64,000 nucleotides of DNA from Klebsiella spallanzanii (GCF_902158555.1 NZ_CABGGS010000001.1:310001-374000), one strand, 5' to 3'; shown: positions 27,760-39,774, counted from the first letter of the stretch. Made by a program: numbers and translations. The notes: generated from the sequence alone by a model not told the origin.

Positions 27760-28900
27760 GCAGCACCTCCAGCAGACGAGCAATATCAGTGGATTCATGC
27801 GCTGCGGTAAGCGTCAGACGCAGTCGAGCGCTGCCGGAGGGTACCGTCGGCGGGCGGATTGCCGTCGCCCAGCAGCCCTGCTCACGCAGGCGCGTAGCCA
27901 GCCGCAGCGCGCGCGCGTTGTCGCCGACGATCAACGGCTGAATCGCGCTGCAAGATTGAGTCAGTTCGCCGGGATAATCGGCCATTTCTTGACGAAAATC
28001 GGCAATATGACGGGCCAGCTTTTCCCGCCGCTGCTGACCATCGTCGCTACGAATGACGCCCAGCGCCGCGCTGAGAGCCACAGCCTGCGCCGGTGGCATC
28101 GCGGTGCTGTAAATCAGATGGCGGGCAAACTGCAGCAGATAATCTGCCAACGCTTCGCTGCACAGTACCGCTGCACCGCTCACGCCAAAAGCTTTGCCGA
28201 AGGTAACAATCAGCAGATCCGGATGTATCTGTTGGCTATCGCAACTCCCTCGTCCCTCTTCGCCGACCACGCCAATACCGTGCGCATCGTCAACCAGCAC
28301 CAGCGCCCCGGCCATTTCTGACGCTCGCTGAATATCTACCAGCGGCGCGCTATCGCCATCCATACTAAAAATCCCTTCGGTCACCACCAACTGCTGACCG
28401 GATAGCGGTTTCGCCAGCAGTCCCGCAAGATGCCGGGAATCATTGTGCTGAAAACGCCGCAGTTGCGCCGGACTGAGATGAGCAGCTTCAAGGAGCGAAG
28501 CATGGCTGAGGCGGTCGGCAACAATCCGATCCTCTTTGCCCGCCAGCGCGGCAATCACCGCCTGATTGGCGGCAAAGCCGGAGATAAACAACAGTGCGCG
28601 CGGGTAGCCCAGCCAGTCGGCAAGCTGCTCTTCCAGAGCGCAATGCGCCTCGCTATAGCCGCTGACGTGACCGGAGCCGCCGGAGCCGACGCCGTAGCGA
28701 TCCGCTCCCTGCTGCCAGGCCTTCACGATCGCCGGATGCTGGCTGAGGCCCAGATAATCGTTACTGGAAAAATTGAGCCAGCGCTGGCCTTCGCGGGTGA
28801 GCCAACGACCGGCTCCCTGGGTTACCGGCTGACGGCACCGCAGAGCGTCCGCCGCCTGCCGCTCCTCCAGCGCCTGCTCAATACGCTGCTGCCAGCTCAT
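27743..28900 (-). CDS. bioF: BioF, 8-amino-7-oxononanoate synthase
   Basis: The 385-residue PLP enzyme condenses pimeloyl-ACP with alanine. Motifs are [26 protein letters not shown], the [10 protein letters not shown] loop with the cofactor Asp and His, and the Schiff-base Lys in [11 protein letters not shown] at about 235. It overlaps bioB by 4 bases (ATGA) and bioC by 17, so the operon is tightly coupled. Confidence 0.95.
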   Translation of the reverse strand: MSWQQRIEQALEERQAADALRCRQPVTQGAGRWLTREGQRWLNFSSNDYLGLSQHPAIVKAWQQGADRYGVGSGGSGHVSGYSEAHCALEEQLADWLGYPRALLFISGFAANQAVIAALAGKEDRIVADRLSHASLLEAAHLSPAQLRRFQHNDSRHLAGLLAKPLSGQQLVVTEGIFSMDGDSAPLVDIQRASEMAGALVLVDDAHGIGVVGEEGRGSCDSQQIHPDLLIVTFGKAFGVSGAAVLCSEALADYLLQFARHLIYSTAMPPAQAVALSAALGVIRSDDGQQRREKLARHIADFRQEMADYPGELTQSCSAIQPLIVGDNARALRLATRLREQGCWATAIRPPTVPSGSARLRLTLTAAHESTDIARLLEVLHGGGE

Positions 28901-29937
28901 AGCGCCGCCGCGTTGTAATATTCCTCGGTATCAGGATTCATCAACGCCTGCTCCAGGCGCTGCTGCTGGGCGTTATCGCCTTCCAGCACCGCGGTTTGCT
29001 GCGGGTTAATTCCCAGCTTGCGGAACAACTGCAGATCTTTGTCCTCTTCCGGGTTTGGCGTAGTCAGCAGCTTACAGCCATAGAAAATCGAGTTCGCCCC
29101 GGCCATAAAGCACATCGCCTGGGTCTGTTCGTTCATCTGCTCGCGCCCGGCGGAAAGGCGCACGTGCGAGGTCGGCATCATAATGCGTGCGATGGCGATA
29201 GTACGAATAAAATCAAAGGCGTCAACGTCATCATTATCCGCCAACGGCGTACCTTTGACCTTCACCAGCATGTTGATCGGCACGCTTTCCGGCGGGGTCG
29301 GCAAATTGGCCAGCTGTAACAGTAACCCGGCACGGTCTTTGACCGTTTCACCTAAGCCAACGATACCGCCGGAGCACACTTTGATTCCCGCATCGCGGAC
29401 TTTATCGAGGGTATCGAGACGCTCCTGGTAGGTACGGGTGGTGATGATATTGCCGTAGAACTCCGGCGAGGTATCAAGGTTGTGGTTGTAGTAATCCAGG
29501 CCGGCGCCGGCGAGCCGCTGCGCCTGGCTATCGTTCAGAGTCCCGAGGGTCATGCAGGCCTCCAGCCCCAGCTCTTTCACCCCTTTCACCATCTGCTCGA
29601 GATAGGGCATATCACGATCGTTGGGGTTCTTCCACGCCGCCCCCATGCAGAAGCGGGTTGAACCAGCTTTTTTTGCCTGCCGCGCCGACTCCAGCACCTG
29701 TTCAACCTCCATCAGGCGTTCGGATTCGAGACCGGTTTTATAACGCGCGCTTTGTGGGCAATATTTACAGTCTTCCGGGCAAGCACCGGTCTTAATCGAC
29801 AGCAGCGTGCTGACCTGAACCTGGCGCGGATCGAAGTGCTGGCGGTGGATCTGCTGCGCTTCAAACAGCAGGTCCAGGAAGGGTTTATTAAACAACTCAG
29901 CGACTTGCGACATTGTCCAGCGGGTGTGGTGAGCCAT
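28897..29937 (-). CDS. bioB: BioB, biotin synthase
   Basis: The 346-residue radical SAM enzyme inserts sulfur into dethiobiotin. The SAM cluster motif is [13 protein letters not shown] (Cys 53, 57, 60). Ligands of the sacrificial second cluster lie in [25 protein letters not shown] and HVRLSAGRE. It is the first gene of bioBFCD, 44 bases from the BirA operator; the ATG at 29937 matches E. coli, and an upstream in-frame GTG/ATG is disfavoured because AGGCTA-type spacing fits 29937. Confidence 0.97.
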   Translation of the reverse strand: MAHHTRWTMSQVAELFNKPFLDLLFEAQQIHRQHFDPRQVQVSTLLSIKTGACPEDCKYCPQSARYKTGLESERLMEVEQVLESARQAKKAGSTRFCMGAAWKNPNDRDMPYLEQMVKGVKELGLEACMTLGTLNDSQAQRLAGAGLDYYNHNLDTSPEFYGNIITTRTYQERLDTLDKVRDAGIKVCSGGIVGLGETVKDRAGLLLQLANLPTPPESVPINMLVKVKGTPLADNDDVDAFDFIRTIAIARIMMPTSHVRLSAGREQMNEQTQAMCFMAGANSIFYGCKLLTTPNPEEDKDLQLFRKLGINPQQTAVLEGDNAQQQRLEQALMNPDTEEYYNAAAL

Positions 29938-29981
29938 TAGCCTCTCCAAAGGGTTTTGTTAATTGTCGGTTCGGTTTATAC

Positions 29982-30015
29982 TCGTAAACCTAAATGTTTT
30001 CAAAATGGTTTACAA
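29982..30015. promoter_or_regulatory. BirA operator (bioO) between bioB and bioA
   Basis: TCGTAAACC (29982-29990) and GGTTTACAA (30007-30015) form the dyad, 8 of 9 positions symmetric, around a 16-base AT-rich centre. This matches the E. coli bioO half-sites TTGTAAACC and GGTTTACAA. Biotinoyl-AMP-bound BirA represses both divergent units through it. Confidence 0.9.
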
Positions 30016-30022
30016 GTCGATT

Positions 30023-31312
30023 ATGACAATGGACGATCTCGCTTTCGATCGGCGCCATATCTGGCACCCTTACACTTCTATGACTTCCCCGCTGCCGGTC
30101 TATCCGGTGGTGGCCGCCCACGGCTGCGAGTTGACCCTTGCCGGCGGCGAGCAGCTGGTTGACGGCATGTCGTCCTGGTGGGCGGCCATTCACGGCTACA
30201 ATCACCCGCGGCTGAATGCGGCGATGAAAGCGCAAATCGACCAGATGTCGCATGTGATGTTCGGCGGGATCACCCATCCTTCTGCCGTCGCGCTGTGCCG
30301 CCAGCTCGTGGCGATGACCCCGGAATCTCTTGAATGCGTGTTCCTCGCTGATTCCGGTTCCGTTGCCGTCGAAGTGGCGATAAAAATGGCGCTCCAGTAC
30401 TGGCAGGCAAAGGGCGAACCGCGTCAGCGCTTTCTCACCTTCCGCAACGGCTATCACGGCGACACCTTCGGCGCGATGTCGGTCTGCGATCCGGATAATT
30501 CGATGCACAGTCTGTGGCAGGGTTATCTGCCGGATAACCTGTTCGCCCCGGCGCCGCAAAGCCGCTTCGATGGTGAATGGGATGAGCGGGATATGGTGCC
30601 GTTCGCCCGTCTGATGGCCGCCCACCGCCATGAGATCGCGGCGGTTATTGTGGAACCGATTGTCCAGGGCGCAGGCGGAATGCGGATGTACCATCCCGAG
30701 TGGCTTAGGCGGATCCGCAAAATGTGCGACCGCGAGGGCATACTGCTGATTGCCGATGAGATTGCCACCGGCTTTGGTCGCACCGGTAAGCTGTTCGCCT
30801 GCGAACACGCGGGGATTGCGGCGGATATTCTGTGCCTCGGCAAAGCACTGACCGGCGGCACCATGACCCTCTCCGCCACGCTGACCACGCGTCAGGTAGC
30901 GGAAACCATCAGCGACGGTGAAGCAGGCTGCTTTATGCACGGACCGACCTTTATGGGCAATCCGCTGGCCTGCGCGGTGGCGGCAGAGAGCCTGCGTCTG
31001 CTGGCAAGCGGTGAGTGGCAACAGCAGGTGGCGGCGATTGAAACACAGCTGAAAGCCGAGCTGGTCCCGGCAAGAGAATCCGCGCTGGTTGCCGATGTCC
31101 GCGTGCTCGGGGCGATTGGCGTGGTCGAGACCCGCAGACCGGTGAATATGGCCGCCCTGCAGCGCTTTTTCGTTGAGCAAGGCGTATGGATCCGCCCGTT
31201 CGGCCGTCTGATTTATCTGATGCCGCCGTACATCATTACGCCAGAGCAATTGAGTCGCCTGACGCAGGCGGTGAACACCGCGGTTCAGGAAGAAATATTT
31301 TTTAGCGAATAA
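30023..31312 (+). CDS. bioA: BioA, adenosylmethionine-8-amino-7-oxononanoate aminotransferase
   Basis: From the ATG at 30023 the enzyme has 429 residues, as in E. coli. It transfers an amino group from SAM to 8-amino-7-oxononanoate. Landmarks are [38 protein letters not shown]-like [43 protein letters not shown] and the PLP Lys in CLGKALTGG at about 274. It is transcribed divergently from bioBFCD from the shared operator. An ATG at 29963 would overlap the operator and is rejected. Confidence 0.97.
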   Translation: MTMDDLAFDRRHIWHPYTSMTSPLPVYPVVAAHGCELTLAGGEQLVDGMSSWWAAIHGYNHPRLNAAMKAQIDQMSHVMFGGITHPSAVALCRQLVAMTPESLECVFLADSGSVAVEVAIKMALQYWQAKGEPRQRFLTFRNGYHGDTFGAMSVCDPDNSMHSLWQGYLPDNLFAPAPQSRFDGEWDERDMVPFARLMAAHRHEIAAVIVEPIVQGAGGMRMYHPEWLRRIRKMCDREGILLIADEIATGFGRTGKLFACEHAGIAADILCLGKALTGGTMTLSATLTTRQVAETISDGEAGCFMHGPTFMGNPLACAVAAESLRLLASGEWQQQVAAIETQLKAELVPARESALVADVRVLGAIGVVETRRPVNMAALQRFFVEQGVWIRPFGRLIYLMPPYIITPEQLSRLTQAVNTAVQEEIFFSE

Positions 31313-31381
31313 GGGACGGTAATGCTGCGCCACACGCGCTACACTTCTTTGCTAATCAGTAGATTAACCTGAGGAGAGACG

Positions 31382-31858
31382 ATGAAATTAATCAGTCATG
31401 ATTTGCTGGATGGCGCAAAACTGCCTAATCGTCATGTATTCAACGGCATGGGCTACGACGGCGACAATATTTCACCCCATCTGGCGTGGGACGAAGTCCC
31501 TGAGGGAACCAAAAGCTTTGTGGTGACCTGCTTCGATCCTGATGCGCCGACCGGCTCCGGTTGGTGGCACTGGATTGTAGCCAACCTTCCTGCCGATACC
31601 CGCGTTTTGCCGCAGGGTGCCGGTTCAGGTCAGGCGGAATTACCTGCGGAAGCAATCCAGACCCGCACCGATTTCGGTCAGGCGGGATACGGCGGCGCGG
31701 CGCCACCGAAGGGTGAGACCCACCGTTATATCTTTACCGTCCACGCGCTGGATGTTGATAAAATTGATGTCGATGAAGGCGCAAGCGGCGCGATGGTGGG
31801 TTTTAACGTCCATTTCCATAGCCTCGGCAGCTCGTCGATTACCGCGATGTATAGCTAA
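31382..31858 (+). CDS. ybhB: YbhB, PEBP-family protein
   Basis: The 158-residue protein belongs to the phosphatidylethanolamine-binding/Raf kinase inhibitor family. It has the anion-site motifs CFDPDAPTGSGWWHWIV and GYGGAAPPKGETHRYIFTVHAL. There is no signal peptide, so it is cytoplasmic. E. coli YbhB is the same length and of unknown function, also adjacent to bioA. GAGGAGAGACG precedes the ATG. Confidence 0.94.
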   Translation: MKLISHDLLDGAKLPNRHVFNGMGYDGDNISPHLAWDEVPEGTKSFVVTCFDPDAPTGSGWWHWIVANLPADTRVLPQGAGSGQAELPAEAIQTRTDFGQAGYGGAAPPKGETHRYIFTVHALDVDKIDVDEGASGAMVGFNVHFHSLGSSSITAMYS

Positions 31859-31862
31859 CGAT

Positions 31863-31952
31863 CCCGGAGGCGATGCTGCGCATCTGTCCGGGCTACAAAA
31901 CCGCAGACCACGGAGACTGTAGCCCGGTCAGGCGCACCGCGCCGCCACCGGG
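31863..31952. repeat. REP/BIME pair between ybhB and the permease gene
   Basis: CCCGGAGGCGATGCTGCGCA with TCCGGGCTAC faces GTAGCCCGGTCAGGCGCACC and GCCACCGGG. It lies between two convergent genes, as the copy at 11122 does. Confidence 0.82.
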
Positions 31953-31962
31953 AGTTCGATGA

Positions 31963-33342
31963 CTACTCTGTTACCGCCAGCACGGCGTTTTTTCTGACCC
32001 GCGCGAACCACACCACCGTCAGCAGGCCGAGCCACACCAGACCGGCGATCAGCGCAATCCGCGTCTCCTCCACCATCCCCAGCACTGCGATCACCAGCCC
32101 CATAAACAGCAGTGTCAGCAGCGGCGCAACCGGCCAGAACGGTACCGGGAAAGCGATGTTACGACGCTCTTCTTCAGACAAACTACGACGCATCGCAAAG
32201 TGCGCCAGCAGGATCATTAGCCAGACCCACACCGTGGCGAAGGCCGCCAGCGAGGCGATCAGCACAAAAACCTGTTCCGGCATCAGATAGTTCAGCACCA
32301 CCGCAGCCAGCAGCGCCACGCCCATCACCACCACCGTCATCCACGGTACGCCGTTGCTGGCGATGCGCTGGAAGCTCTTCGGCGCCAGCCCCTCTTTCGC
32401 CATCCCGTACATCATGCGCCCCGCGCCGAAAATGTCGCTATTAATCGCCGAAATACTGGCGCTGATCACGATGATATTAAGGATGGTGGCCGCCGCCGGA
32501 ATGCCCAGGCCATCAAAAATCAGCACAAACGGACTGCCCCGCTCGCCGAAGCTGTTCCACGGGAAAATCGCCATCAGAATCGCCAGAGTGCAAACATAGA
32601 ACAGCACGATACGCAGCGGGATAGTATTAATCGCCTGCGGGATCACCTTCTGAGGGTTCTTCGCTTCGGCTGCGGTCACGCCGATAATTTCCACGCCGCC
32701 GAAAGCAAACATCACAATGCCGAGCGAGGCGATGATGCCCTCCCAGCCGTTAGGAGCAAAGCCGCCGTGGCTCCATAAGTTTTCCAGTCCGGTTGCCGGG
32801 AAAGCGTTACCGAAACCGAAGAAAATAATGCTGCCGCCCGCTACAATCATGGCAATAATCGCCACCACTTTAATTAGCGACAGCCAGAACTCCATCTCGC
32901 CAAAAACGCGTACGCTGCACAGGTTCATGGCGCCGATAAAAAAGATAATGCTCAGCACCCAGATCCAGCGCGGAACGTCGGGATACCACAGCCCCATATA
33001 GATGCCGAAGGCGGTAACGTCCGCCAGGGCAACGATCACCATCTCAAAGGTGTAGGTCCAGCCGGTAATAAATCCCGCCAGCGGGCCAAGATACTGGCGC
33101 GCGTAGCTGCTGAAAGAGCCGGAAACCGGGTTACGTACCGCCATTTCTCCCAGCGCGCGCATGACGATAAATACCGCCGCGCCGCCGATCAGATAGGCCA
33201 GCAGTACCGCCGGACCCGCGGCTTTAATCGCCGATGCCGAGCCGTAAAATAGCCCGGTACCGATGGCGGAGCCGAGGGCGATAAAACGAATGTGACGGGC
33301 ATTCAGCCCGCGCAGCAGGTGTGGCTTGTTTTGTTGTTGCAT
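31963..33342 (-). CDS. hutT: APC-family amino acid permease, probable histidine transporter
   Basis: The 459-residue protein has about twelve membrane helices and the amino acid permease signatures [40 protein letters not shown] and [17 protein letters not shown]. It is close to E. coli ProY and to HutT permeases. Its location directly behind hutUH points to histidine as substrate; proline cannot be excluded by sequence. The ATG at 33342 has AGGACA about 9 bases upstream and is preferred to a TTG at 33348. It follows hutH by about 100 bases, with a strong hairpin between them. Confidence 0.82.
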   Translation of the reverse strand: MQQQNKPHLLRGLNARHIRFIALGSAIGTGLFYGSASAIKAAGPAVLLAYLIGGAAVFIVMRALGEMAVRNPVSGSFSSYARQYLGPLAGFITGWTYTFEMVIVALADVTAFGIYMGLWYPDVPRWIWVLSIIFFIGAMNLCSVRVFGEMEFWLSLIKVVAIIAMIVAGGSIIFFGFGNAFPATGLENLWSHGGFAPNGWEGIIASLGIVMFAFGGVEIIGVTAAEAKNPQKVIPQAINTIPLRIVLFYVCTLAILMAIFPWNSFGERGSPFVLIFDGLGIPAAATILNIIVISASISAINSDIFGAGRMMYGMAKEGLAPKSFQRIASNGVPWMTVVVMGVALLAAVVLNYLMPEQVFVLIASLAAFATVWVWLMILLAHFAMRRSLSEEERRNIAFPVPFWPVAPLLTLLFMGLVIAVLGMVEETRIALIAGLVWLGLLTVVWFARVRKNAVLAVTE

Positions 33343-33394
33343 ATGCAAGTGTCCTGATAGTTTTTATACGACGACAAATATGCGTGTAGGGTGA

Positions 33395-33416
33395 CCGGGA
33401 GGAGAAATCCTCCCGG
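33395..33416. promoter_or_regulatory. Stable hairpin between hutH and the permease gene
   Basis: CCGGGAGGA-GAAA-TCCTCCCGG is a perfect 9-bp stem. On the transcribed minus strand it has a UUUC loop and no U tract. It may limit read-through from hutUH or protect the upstream mRNA. Confidence 0.6.
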
Positions 33417-33441
33417 CGCAGGTACAGAGAACAGCGATGGT

Positions 33442-34977
33442 TTAGTGTTGGTCTGAGAGCACGCCAGGCAGCAGCCGCGTCAGGTGACGCTCCGCCAGAA
33501 GCGCAATAGCGTTTTCAATATCCGGGGCGAAGAAGCGATCTTCGGTGTAGTGTGTGACTCGCTCGCGCAGCAGATGGCGCGCCTCTTCCAGCAGCGGACT
33601 GCTGGTCAGTCCTTCGCGCATATCCAGCCCCTGCACGGAAGCCAGCCACTCAACGGCCAGCACGCCGCGCGTATTTTCCGCCATCGCCCACAGGCGACGA
33701 CCGGCAGCCGGAGCCATCGAGACGTGGTCCTCCTGGTTAGCTGAAGTCGGCAGGCTGTCCACACTGTGCGGGTGTGACAGCGCTTTGTTTTCGCTGGCCA
33801 GCGCTGCGGCGGTGACCTGGGCAATCATAAAGCCGGAGTTGACGCCGCCGTTTTTGACCAGGAACGGCGGCAGCTGCGACATATGGCTGTCCATCATCAG
33901 GGCGATACGGCGCTCCGAAAGCGATCCGATTTCGGCAATCGCCAGCGCGATATTGTCCGCCGCCATCGCCACCGGCTCGGCGTGGAAGTTACCGCCAGAA
34001 ATCACGTCGTTTTCGCTGGCAAACACCAGCGGGTTATCGGAAACCGCGTTGGCTTCAATCAGCAGTACCTCCGCCGCCTGGCGAAGCTGGGTCAGGCAGG
34101 CGCCCATCACCTGCGGCTGGCAGCGCAGAGAGTACGGGTCCTGCACCTTAGTGCAGTTATGGTGCGACTGGGAAATCGCGCTGTCGTCGGTCAATAGATG
34201 GCGATAGAGCGCCGCCGCGTCAATCTGCCCGCGCTGACCGCGCGCTTCATGAATGCGTGAGTCAAACGGACGCCGCGAACCGAGCGCCGCTTCGGTGGTT
34301 AACGCCCCGCAGACCACTGCGGAAGCAAACAGATCTTCCGCTTCAAACAAGCCGCGCAGGGCAAACGCCGTTGATGCCTGAGTGCCGTTGAGCAGCGCCA
34401 GCCCCTCTTTTGCTGCCAGGGTAATCGGCTCCAGGCCCGCCTCGCGCAGCGCCTCCGTTGCCGGTAGCCATTCGCCGCCGCGCACCCGTGCTTTTCCTTC
34501 GCCCAACAGCGTTAAAGACATATGCGCCAGCGGCGCGAGGTCGCCAGATGCGCCAACTGAACCTTTAGCCGGGATCCACGGCGTCACTCCCGCATTCACC
34601 AGGCCAATCAGCGCCTGGATCACGCTCAGGCGGATCCCGGAAAAGCCGCGCGACAGGCTGTTAATTTTCAGCACCATAATCAGACGCGCCAGATCATCAT
34701 CCAGCGGTTCGCCAATCCCCGCCGCGTGCGACAACACCAGCGATCGCTGAAGATTTTCGAGATCTTCGGTGGAGATGCGGGTTTGCGCCAGCAGGCCAAA
34801 ACCGGTGTTGATACCATACGCAGTGCGGCCTTCCGCAAGAATCGCATTGACGCAGGCAACGCTATCGTCAATGGCCGCGAAGGCGCTCTTGTCGAGGGTG
34901 ATCTTCAGCGGCTGGCTATAGACATCGCGCAGCTGTGACAGGCTAAGTTGGCCCGGAATCAGTGTTAAAGCGTTCAT
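33442..34977 (-). CDS. hutH: HutH, histidine ammonia-lyase
   Basis: The 511-residue enzyme deaminates histidine to urocanate. The MIO cofactor forms from Ala-Ser-Gly in [17 protein letters not shown] at about 142-144. Other family stretches are [43 protein letters not shown] and [12 protein letters not shown]. The ATG at 34977 overlaps the hutU stop (ATGA), so hutU and hutH are translated together. Confidence 0.97.
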   Translation of the reverse strand: MNALTLIPGQLSLSQLRDVYSQPLKITLDKSAFAAIDDSVACVNAILAEGRTAYGINTGFGLLAQTRISTEDLENLQRSLVLSHAAGIGEPLDDDLARLIMVLKINSLSRGFSGIRLSVIQALIGLVNAGVTPWIPAKGSVGASGDLAPLAHMSLTLLGEGKARVRGGEWLPATEALREAGLEPITLAAKEGLALLNGTQASTAFALRGLFEAEDLFASAVVCGALTTEAALGSRRPFDSRIHEARGQRGQIDAAALYRHLLTDDSAISQSHHNCTKVQDPYSLRCQPQVMGACLTQLRQAAEVLLIEANAVSDNPLVFASENDVISGGNFHAEPVAMAADNIALAIAEIGSLSERRIALMMDSHMSQLPPFLVKNGGVNSGFMIAQVTAAALASENKALSHPHSVDSLPTSANQEDHVSMAPAAGRRLWAMAENTRGVLAVEWLASVQGLDMREGLTSSPLLEEARHLLRERVTHYTEDRFFAPDIENAIALLAERHLTRLLPGVLSDQH

Positions 34978-36662
34978 TTAGCGTGCCCCTGCGTTGCTGC
35001 CACCATCGGAAGATTCAAACCTTGTTCTGCCGCGCACTCAATCGCGATATCGTAACCCGCATCGGCATGGCGCATCACGCCAGTCGCCGGATCGTTGTGC
35101 AGAACGCGAGCAATACGCGCCGCCGCTTCATCGGTACCGTCGCAGACGATAACCATGCCAGAATGCTGCGAAAAGCCCATCCCTACCCCGCCGCCGTGAT
35201 GTAGCGACACCCAGGTCGCCCCGCTGGCGGTATTCAGCAACGCGTTGAGCAACGGCCAGTCGGAGACGGCATCGGAACCATCGCGCATTGATTCCGTTTC
35301 ACGGTTAGGGCTGGCAACAGAGCCAGAGTCAAGGTGATCGCGACCAATGACAATTGGCGCCGAGACTTCACCACTGCGTACCATTTCGTTGAACGCGAGG
35401 CCCAGCTTCTGCCGCCACTCCAGTCCTACCCAGCAGATACGCGCCGGTAGCCCCTGGAAGCTGATGCGCTCGCGGGCCATATCCAGCCAGTGGTGCAGAT
35501 GCTTATCATCTTTCACGATCTCTTTCACCTTAGCATCAGTTTTATAGATATCCTGCGGGTCGCCGGACAGGGCAACCCAGCGGAACGGACCGATGCCGCG
35601 GCAGAACAGCGGACGGATATAGGCGGGAACGAAGCCGGGGAAATCAAACGCATTGCCAACCCCCATCTCCTGGGCCATCTGGCGAATGTTGTTGCCGTAG
35701 TCAAACGTCGGCACGCCCATTTCGTGGAAAGCCAGCATCGCCTGCACGTGGTCAGCCATTGAGCGCTTCGCCGCCAGGATAGTGCCCTGCGGGTCTGATT
35801 CAGCTTTTGCCTGATACTCTTCCCAGCTCCAGCCTTTCGGCAGATAGCCGTGCAGCGGATCGTGGGCGCTGGTCTGGTCGGTCACCATATCCGGACGCAC
35901 GCCGCGCTTGACCATTTCCGGCACGATGTCTGCCGCGTTACCGCACAGGGCGATAGAGATCGCCCGGCCTTCGGCGGTGTATTTTTTAATGCGCGCCAGG
36001 GCGTCATCCAGCGAAGTCGCCTGTTCATCAACGTAACGAGTACGCAGGCGGAAATCGATACGGCTTTGCTGGCATTCAATATTCAGCGAGCAGGCACCCG
36101 CTAAGGTTGCCGCCAGCGGCTGCGCGCCGCCCATGCCGCCCAGGCCCGCAGTTAATACCCAACGCCCCTTCAGGCTGCCCTGATAGTGCTGGCGACCGGC
36201 CTCAACGAAGGTTTCATAGGTACCCTGCACGATGCCCTGGCTACCGATGTAGATCCAGCTGCCGGCGGTCATCTGGCCGTACATTGCCAGACCTTTGGCA
36301 TCGAGTTCATTAAAGTGTTCCCAGGTTGCCCAGTGCGGCACCAGGTTGGAGTTGGCGATCAGTACGCGCGGCGAGTTTTCGTGGGTTTTGAACACGCCCA
36401 CAGGCTTACCGGATTGCACCAGCAGGGTTTCGTCGCTCTCTAATTCTTTCAACGCCTTCACGATCGCGTCATAGCATTCCCAGTTACGCGCAGCACGCCC
36501 AATACCACCGTACACCACCAGCTCATGCGGGTTTTCGGCGACATCCGGGTCGAGGTTGTTCATGAGCATACGCAGCGGGGCTTCGGTCAGCCAGCTCTTC
36601 GCATTTAACGTCGTGCCACGCGGTGCGCGTACGTCCTGCTGGCGGTATTTGCTTTGCGACAT
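34974..36662 (-). CDS. hutU: HutU, urocanate hydratase
   Basis: The 562-residue enzyme converts urocanate to imidazolonepropionate with NAD+ as an electrophilic cofactor. The cofactor site is [12 protein letters not shown]; the catalytic Cys is in [16 protein letters not shown] at about 410; GDAIK-type substrate residues are in [15 protein letters not shown]. The ATG at 36662 follows GGAGAACCCCG. It is the first gene of hutUH, with a HutC-type operator 45 bases upstream. Confidence 0.97.
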   Translation of the reverse strand: MSQSKYRQQDVRAPRGTTLNAKSWLTEAPLRMLMNNLDPDVAENPHELVVYGGIGRAARNWECYDAIVKALKELESDETLLVQSGKPVGVFKTHENSPRVLIANSNLVPHWATWEHFNELDAKGLAMYGQMTAGSWIYIGSQGIVQGTYETFVEAGRQHYQGSLKGRWVLTAGLGGMGGAQPLAATLAGACSLNIECQQSRIDFRLRTRYVDEQATSLDDALARIKKYTAEGRAISIALCGNAADIVPEMVKRGVRPDMVTDQTSAHDPLHGYLPKGWSWEEYQAKAESDPQGTILAAKRSMADHVQAMLAFHEMGVPTFDYGNNIRQMAQEMGVGNAFDFPGFVPAYIRPLFCRGIGPFRWVALSGDPQDIYKTDAKVKEIVKDDKHLHHWLDMARERISFQGLPARICWVGLEWRQKLGLAFNEMVRSGEVSAPIVIGRDHLDSGSVASPNRETESMRDGSDAVSDWPLLNALLNTASGATWVSLHHGGGVGMGFSQHSGMVIVCDGTDEAAARIARVLHNDPATGVMRHADAGYDIAIECAAEQGLNLPMVAATQGHAK

Positions 36663-36706
36663 CGGGGTTCTCCTGACAATTAACGTTGTGTACGTAGATA
36701 CATATA

Positions 36707-36720
36707 CTTGTCTATACAAG
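36707..36720. promoter_or_regulatory. HutC-type operator in the hutUH promoter
   Basis: CTTGTCTATACAAG is a dyad (CTTGT-N4-ACAAG). The core TGTCTATACAA recurs, inverted, in the hutI promoter at 39775-39787, as expected for one repressor acting on both hut units. HutC repression relieved by urocanate is established for Klebsiella. Confidence 0.8.
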
Positions 36721-36803
36721 CATGCGCAAGCCAGGATTTAACAGAAATGATACATTTTTGTTATATTGCGTCAGCAATCACGTTTTGCTGACGCGCAGGA
36801 AGA

Positions 36804-37529
36804 TCAGGAACCAAAGTGGCCCTGCAGACGATAGCGGCTACCGGGAAAAAGCAGGCGCGCGTGGGAGACGATATGGGTGGTGGACCAGGTGCGACGGCGG
36901 ATCAGCAGGCATGGGTCATGGGCATGGATATGCAGCAGCGCGCACTCCTCGGCCGTTGCCTGCACCGCTTCAACAATATGTTCCCCTTCGGTTAAGGGGG
37001 CGATCAGCGACAAATAGTCGTGAGGCGTGGTGACGGTATAGTCCTGACGCAGATAGTCCGGCACCACCGCGGCGTTAACGCAGCGGTCCTCAATCTGTAC
37101 CGGAACATCATTTTCGAAATGTACCATCAGCGAATGAAAAATCCGCGTACCGGCGGCCACGTTCAGCGCCGCGGCCTGAATCAGGTCGGCCTGCGTTTCC
37201 TCCAGCAAAAGCACCTCGCAGCGGTGCTGATGATGGCGAGAAGCAATTTCTTCCGCAATGCTGCGCACTTCAAACAGCGCCGACTGCCCTTTCGGCTCCG
37301 CGACAAAAGTGCCCACCCCCTGCAGCCGCACCAGCAGGCCTTCATCGGTCAGCTCGCGCAGCGCCCGGTTAATGGTCATGCGGCTAAAGCCAAACTGCGC
37401 TACCAGCTCCGCTTCCGAAGGAATGCGATCGTGCGGACGCCAGACGCCGCTATGGATCTTTTCGCTGATCGCCTGCTTCACCTTTTCATAGAATGGCGCA
37501 GGCGCGGAACGAGATTGCGATGAGAACAT
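36804..37529 (-). CDS. hutC: HutC, GntR-family histidine utilisation repressor
   Basis: The 241-residue protein has an N-terminal winged helix (PFYEKVKQAISEKIHSGVWRP, then PSEAELVAQFGFSRMTINRAL) and a C-terminal UTRA ligand domain (VQIEDRCVNAAVVPDYL; ECALLHIHAHDPCLLIRRRTW). Urocanate is the inducer in relatives. It is the last gene of hutIGC, 54 bases after hutG, so its own level is autoregulated. Confidence 0.95.
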   Translation of the reverse strand: MFSSQSRSAPAPFYEKVKQAISEKIHSGVWRPHDRIPSEAELVAQFGFSRMTINRALRELTDEGLLVRLQGVGTFVAEPKGQSALFEVRSIAEEIASRHHQHRCEVLLLEETQADLIQAAALNVAAGTRIFHSLMVHFENDVPVQIEDRCVNAAVVPDYLRQDYTVTTPHDYLSLIAPLTEGEHIVEAVQATAEECALLHIHAHDPCLLIRRRTWSTTHIVSHARLLFPGSRYRLQGHFGS

Positions 37530-37583
37530 GGCCGGGCTTTCCTTGTGCTAATGGCGGCGAAACGTCCAGAATATACTGAATCG

Positions 37584-38540
37584 CTACTGCCACCAATGGG
37601 CGATTTGCCATGCCAGACGCGCTGCCGCGCGGGCTCCCTGGCTATCGATATCGTACTGCGGGTTGAACTCGACCAGATCCACTGCCTGAAGCTTACCGCT
37701 ACGGCACAGCGGCTCGACGATACGCAGCAGCGTTGCCAGCGGGATACCCAGCGCGGCAGGTGCGGAGACCGCCGGCATTTCACGAGCGGGCAGCACATCC
37801 AGATCGATAGTCAGATACAGGCGATCGTAACAGGCAATATTGCGGCTAATTTCCGGCAAAACCCACGCCTCAAAGGAGGTAAGAACATCGAGATCCTCGA
37901 TAATCGTCACCTCGCGGCGGGCCGCTTCGTCCAGCAGCGCCTGGGTATTGGCGGCGCGGCTTACGCCGATACAAGCATAATGAAAACCGCGCTGCTGCGC
38001 TTCGCAGGCCAGCGCCAGCTGACGGAACGGCGTACCGGAACTGGCCTGGTTGGCAAAACGCAAATCCAGGTGCGCATCAAGGTTAATAATGCCCACTTTT
38101 TCGTCAGGAAACGCATCCAGTACTCCGGCACCGTGGCCGAAAGCCGTCTCGTGACCGCCGCCTAACACCAGCGTCCGTTTACCAGCACGTTGACAGGCAG
38201 TAACCGCTTCGCGCAACGCCTGCTGAGCCTCTTCCAGCTCCTCCCCCTCCACGCTGATGGTCCCCATATCAACGCAGCGGTCATGTCCCTGATGGCTGGC
38301 CATATTCGCCAGCGCCCGCCGCAGAGTTTCTGGCCCCTGTTTCGCTCCTGTTCGTCCTTTATTGCGCCGGACCCCTTCATCACAGGCAAACCCCAACAGG
38401 GCAATGTCGCCAGCCAGTGCTTCAGGCTCAAAGCGCTCAGCACGGGTAACAGTCTGAAACAGACGCAGCGCGTTAGCGGCTTCTGTGCTGTCGTCGCGCC
38501 CCAGCCAAAGCCCTGCGGGCGTCGGTTGCCATAGATTCAT
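37584..38540 (-). CDS. hutG: HutG, formimidoylglutamase
   Basis: The 318-residue ureohydrolase splits N-formimidoylglutamate into glutamate and formamide, the last step of the pathway. Manganese motifs are [23 protein letters not shown] and [14 protein letters not shown]. The ATG at 38540 overlaps the hutI stop by 4 bases. Confidence 0.96.
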   Translation of the reverse strand: MNLWQPTPAGLWLGRDDSTEAANALRLFQTVTRAERFEPEALAGDIALLGFACDEGVRRNKGRTGAKQGPETLRRALANMASHQGHDRCVDMGTISVEGEELEEAQQALREAVTACQRAGKRTLVLGGGHETAFGHGAGVLDAFPDEKVGIINLDAHLDLRFANQASSGTPFRQLALACEAQQRGFHYACIGVSRAANTQALLDEAARREVTIIEDLDVLTSFEAWVLPEISRNIACYDRLYLTIDLDVLPAREMPAVSAPAALGIPLATLLRIVEPLCRSGKLQAVDLVEFNPQYDIDSQGARAAARLAWQIAHWWQ

Positions 38541-39754
38541 GCGATTTCTCCTCGTACGACGCGCTGCCAGAGCGGACTGCGCCCAGGCTCATAAACCATC
38601 TCTACCGGATGTTCCGCATCCCAGATAGCAAAATCGGCCACAAAACCTGTCGCCAGCTGGCCGTGGCTCGCCTGACGGCCCAGCGCCTGCGCCGCATGGC
38701 GAGTCACGCCAGCCCACGCCTCCTCCGGCGTCAGGCCAAACTTCACGCAGGCCATATTCATCGCCAGATGCAGGCTGGCAAAGGGGCTGGTGCCGGGGTT
38801 GTAGTCCGTCGCCACCGCCATCGGCACTTTATGCTCACGCAGCAGCTCAACCGGCGGCCTGCGGGTTTCATTAAGAAAATAGAACGCGCCGGGCAGGAGC
38901 ACCGCCACAGTGCCGCTGCGGCTCATTGCCGCGACTCCCTCTGGTGTCAAATATTCAATATGGTCGGCGGAAAGGCCTTTGTAGCGGCTCACCAGCTCAG
39001 CGCCGCCCAGCGAAGAGAGCTGCTCAACGTGCCCTTTTACCGGAATACCCAATGCCTGAGCCGTACTGTAAACCCGTTCAGTTTGCGCCGGGCTAAAACC
39101 GACGTTTTCGCAGAAGGCATCGACGCTTTCAAACAATCCTTCTTCCCATAGCGTGGGCAGAATCGTTTCACAAACCAGATTGATGTAGCCGTCAGGGTCA
39201 TCTTTGTATTCAGCCGGCGTGGCGTGGGCGGCAAGCAGGGTTGGCGAAATCTCAACGGCATAGCTTGCAGCCAGCTGCTGTACAACCCGCAGCATCTTGC
39301 GCTCGCTTTCCAGGTCCAGCCCATAACCGGATTTAATCTCCAGAGTGGTGACCCCTTCACGCAGCAACCGCTCCAGCCGCTGTCGGGCCAGCGCCAGCAG
39401 TTCAGCTTCGCTGCTTTCCCGGGTAGCGCGCACCGTTGAGTTAATGCCGCCGCCTCTGGCGCTAATAGTCTGGTAGGAAACACCATTGAGGCGCTGTTCC
39501 CACTCCTGCGCCCGGCTGCCGCCGAAAATCAGGTGCGTGTGGCAATCAATTAAACCTGGCGTCAAAAGTCTGCCCTCAAGATCGATGCTCTGCCCCGCTG
39601 GCGCATCGCTTTCAGGGACAATGGCTTCGATGCGACCATTGCGCACCAGCAGCGCATGATGCTCCAGGAGACCATAGGGTTGGGATAGATGGGGATCGAG
39701 GGTGGCAAGGCGGGCATTTCGCCAGATTACGCGTTCGGAAGTGGCATGTGTCAT
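38537..39754 (-). CDS. hutI: HutI, imidazolonepropionase
   Basis: The 405-residue amidohydrolase opens the ring of imidazolonepropionate. The metal motif is [14 protein letters not shown], followed by [36 protein letters not shown]-type [20 protein letters not shown] and [10 protein letters not shown]. The ATG at 39754 is preferred to a TTG three codons upstream. It is the first gene of hutIGC, with a HutC-type site about 20 bases before the start. Confidence 0.96.
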   Translation of the reverse strand: MTHATSERVIWRNARLATLDPHLSQPYGLLEHHALLVRNGRIEAIVPESDAPAGQSIDLEGRLLTPGLIDCHTHLIFGGSRAQEWEQRLNGVSYQTISARGGGINSTVRATRESSEAELLALARQRLERLLREGVTTLEIKSGYGLDLESERKMLRVVQQLAASYAVEISPTLLAAHATPAEYKDDPDGYINLVCETILPTLWEEGLFESVDAFCENVGFSPAQTERVYSTAQALGIPVKGHVEQLSSLGGAELVSRYKGLSADHIEYLTPEGVAAMSRSGTVAVLLPGAFYFLNETRRPPVELLREHKVPMAVATDYNPGTSPFASLHLAMNMACVKFGLTPEEAWAGVTRHAAQALGRQASHGQLATGFVADFAIWDAEHPVEMVYEPGRSPLWQRVVRGEIA

Positions 39755-39774
39755 AGCGGTCAACTTGTCATGGG

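Noticed and set aside
29963-30022. Longer BioA start
   Set aside because: The added residues overlap the BirA operator and do not match BioA.
29990-31333. 447-codon frame antisense to bioA
   Set aside because: High-GC codon shadow; composition is His/Arg/Gln-rich without domains, and bioA is certain.
33554-34207. 217-codon frame antisense to hutH
   Set aside because: Ser/Arg-rich shadow of hutH with no start context.
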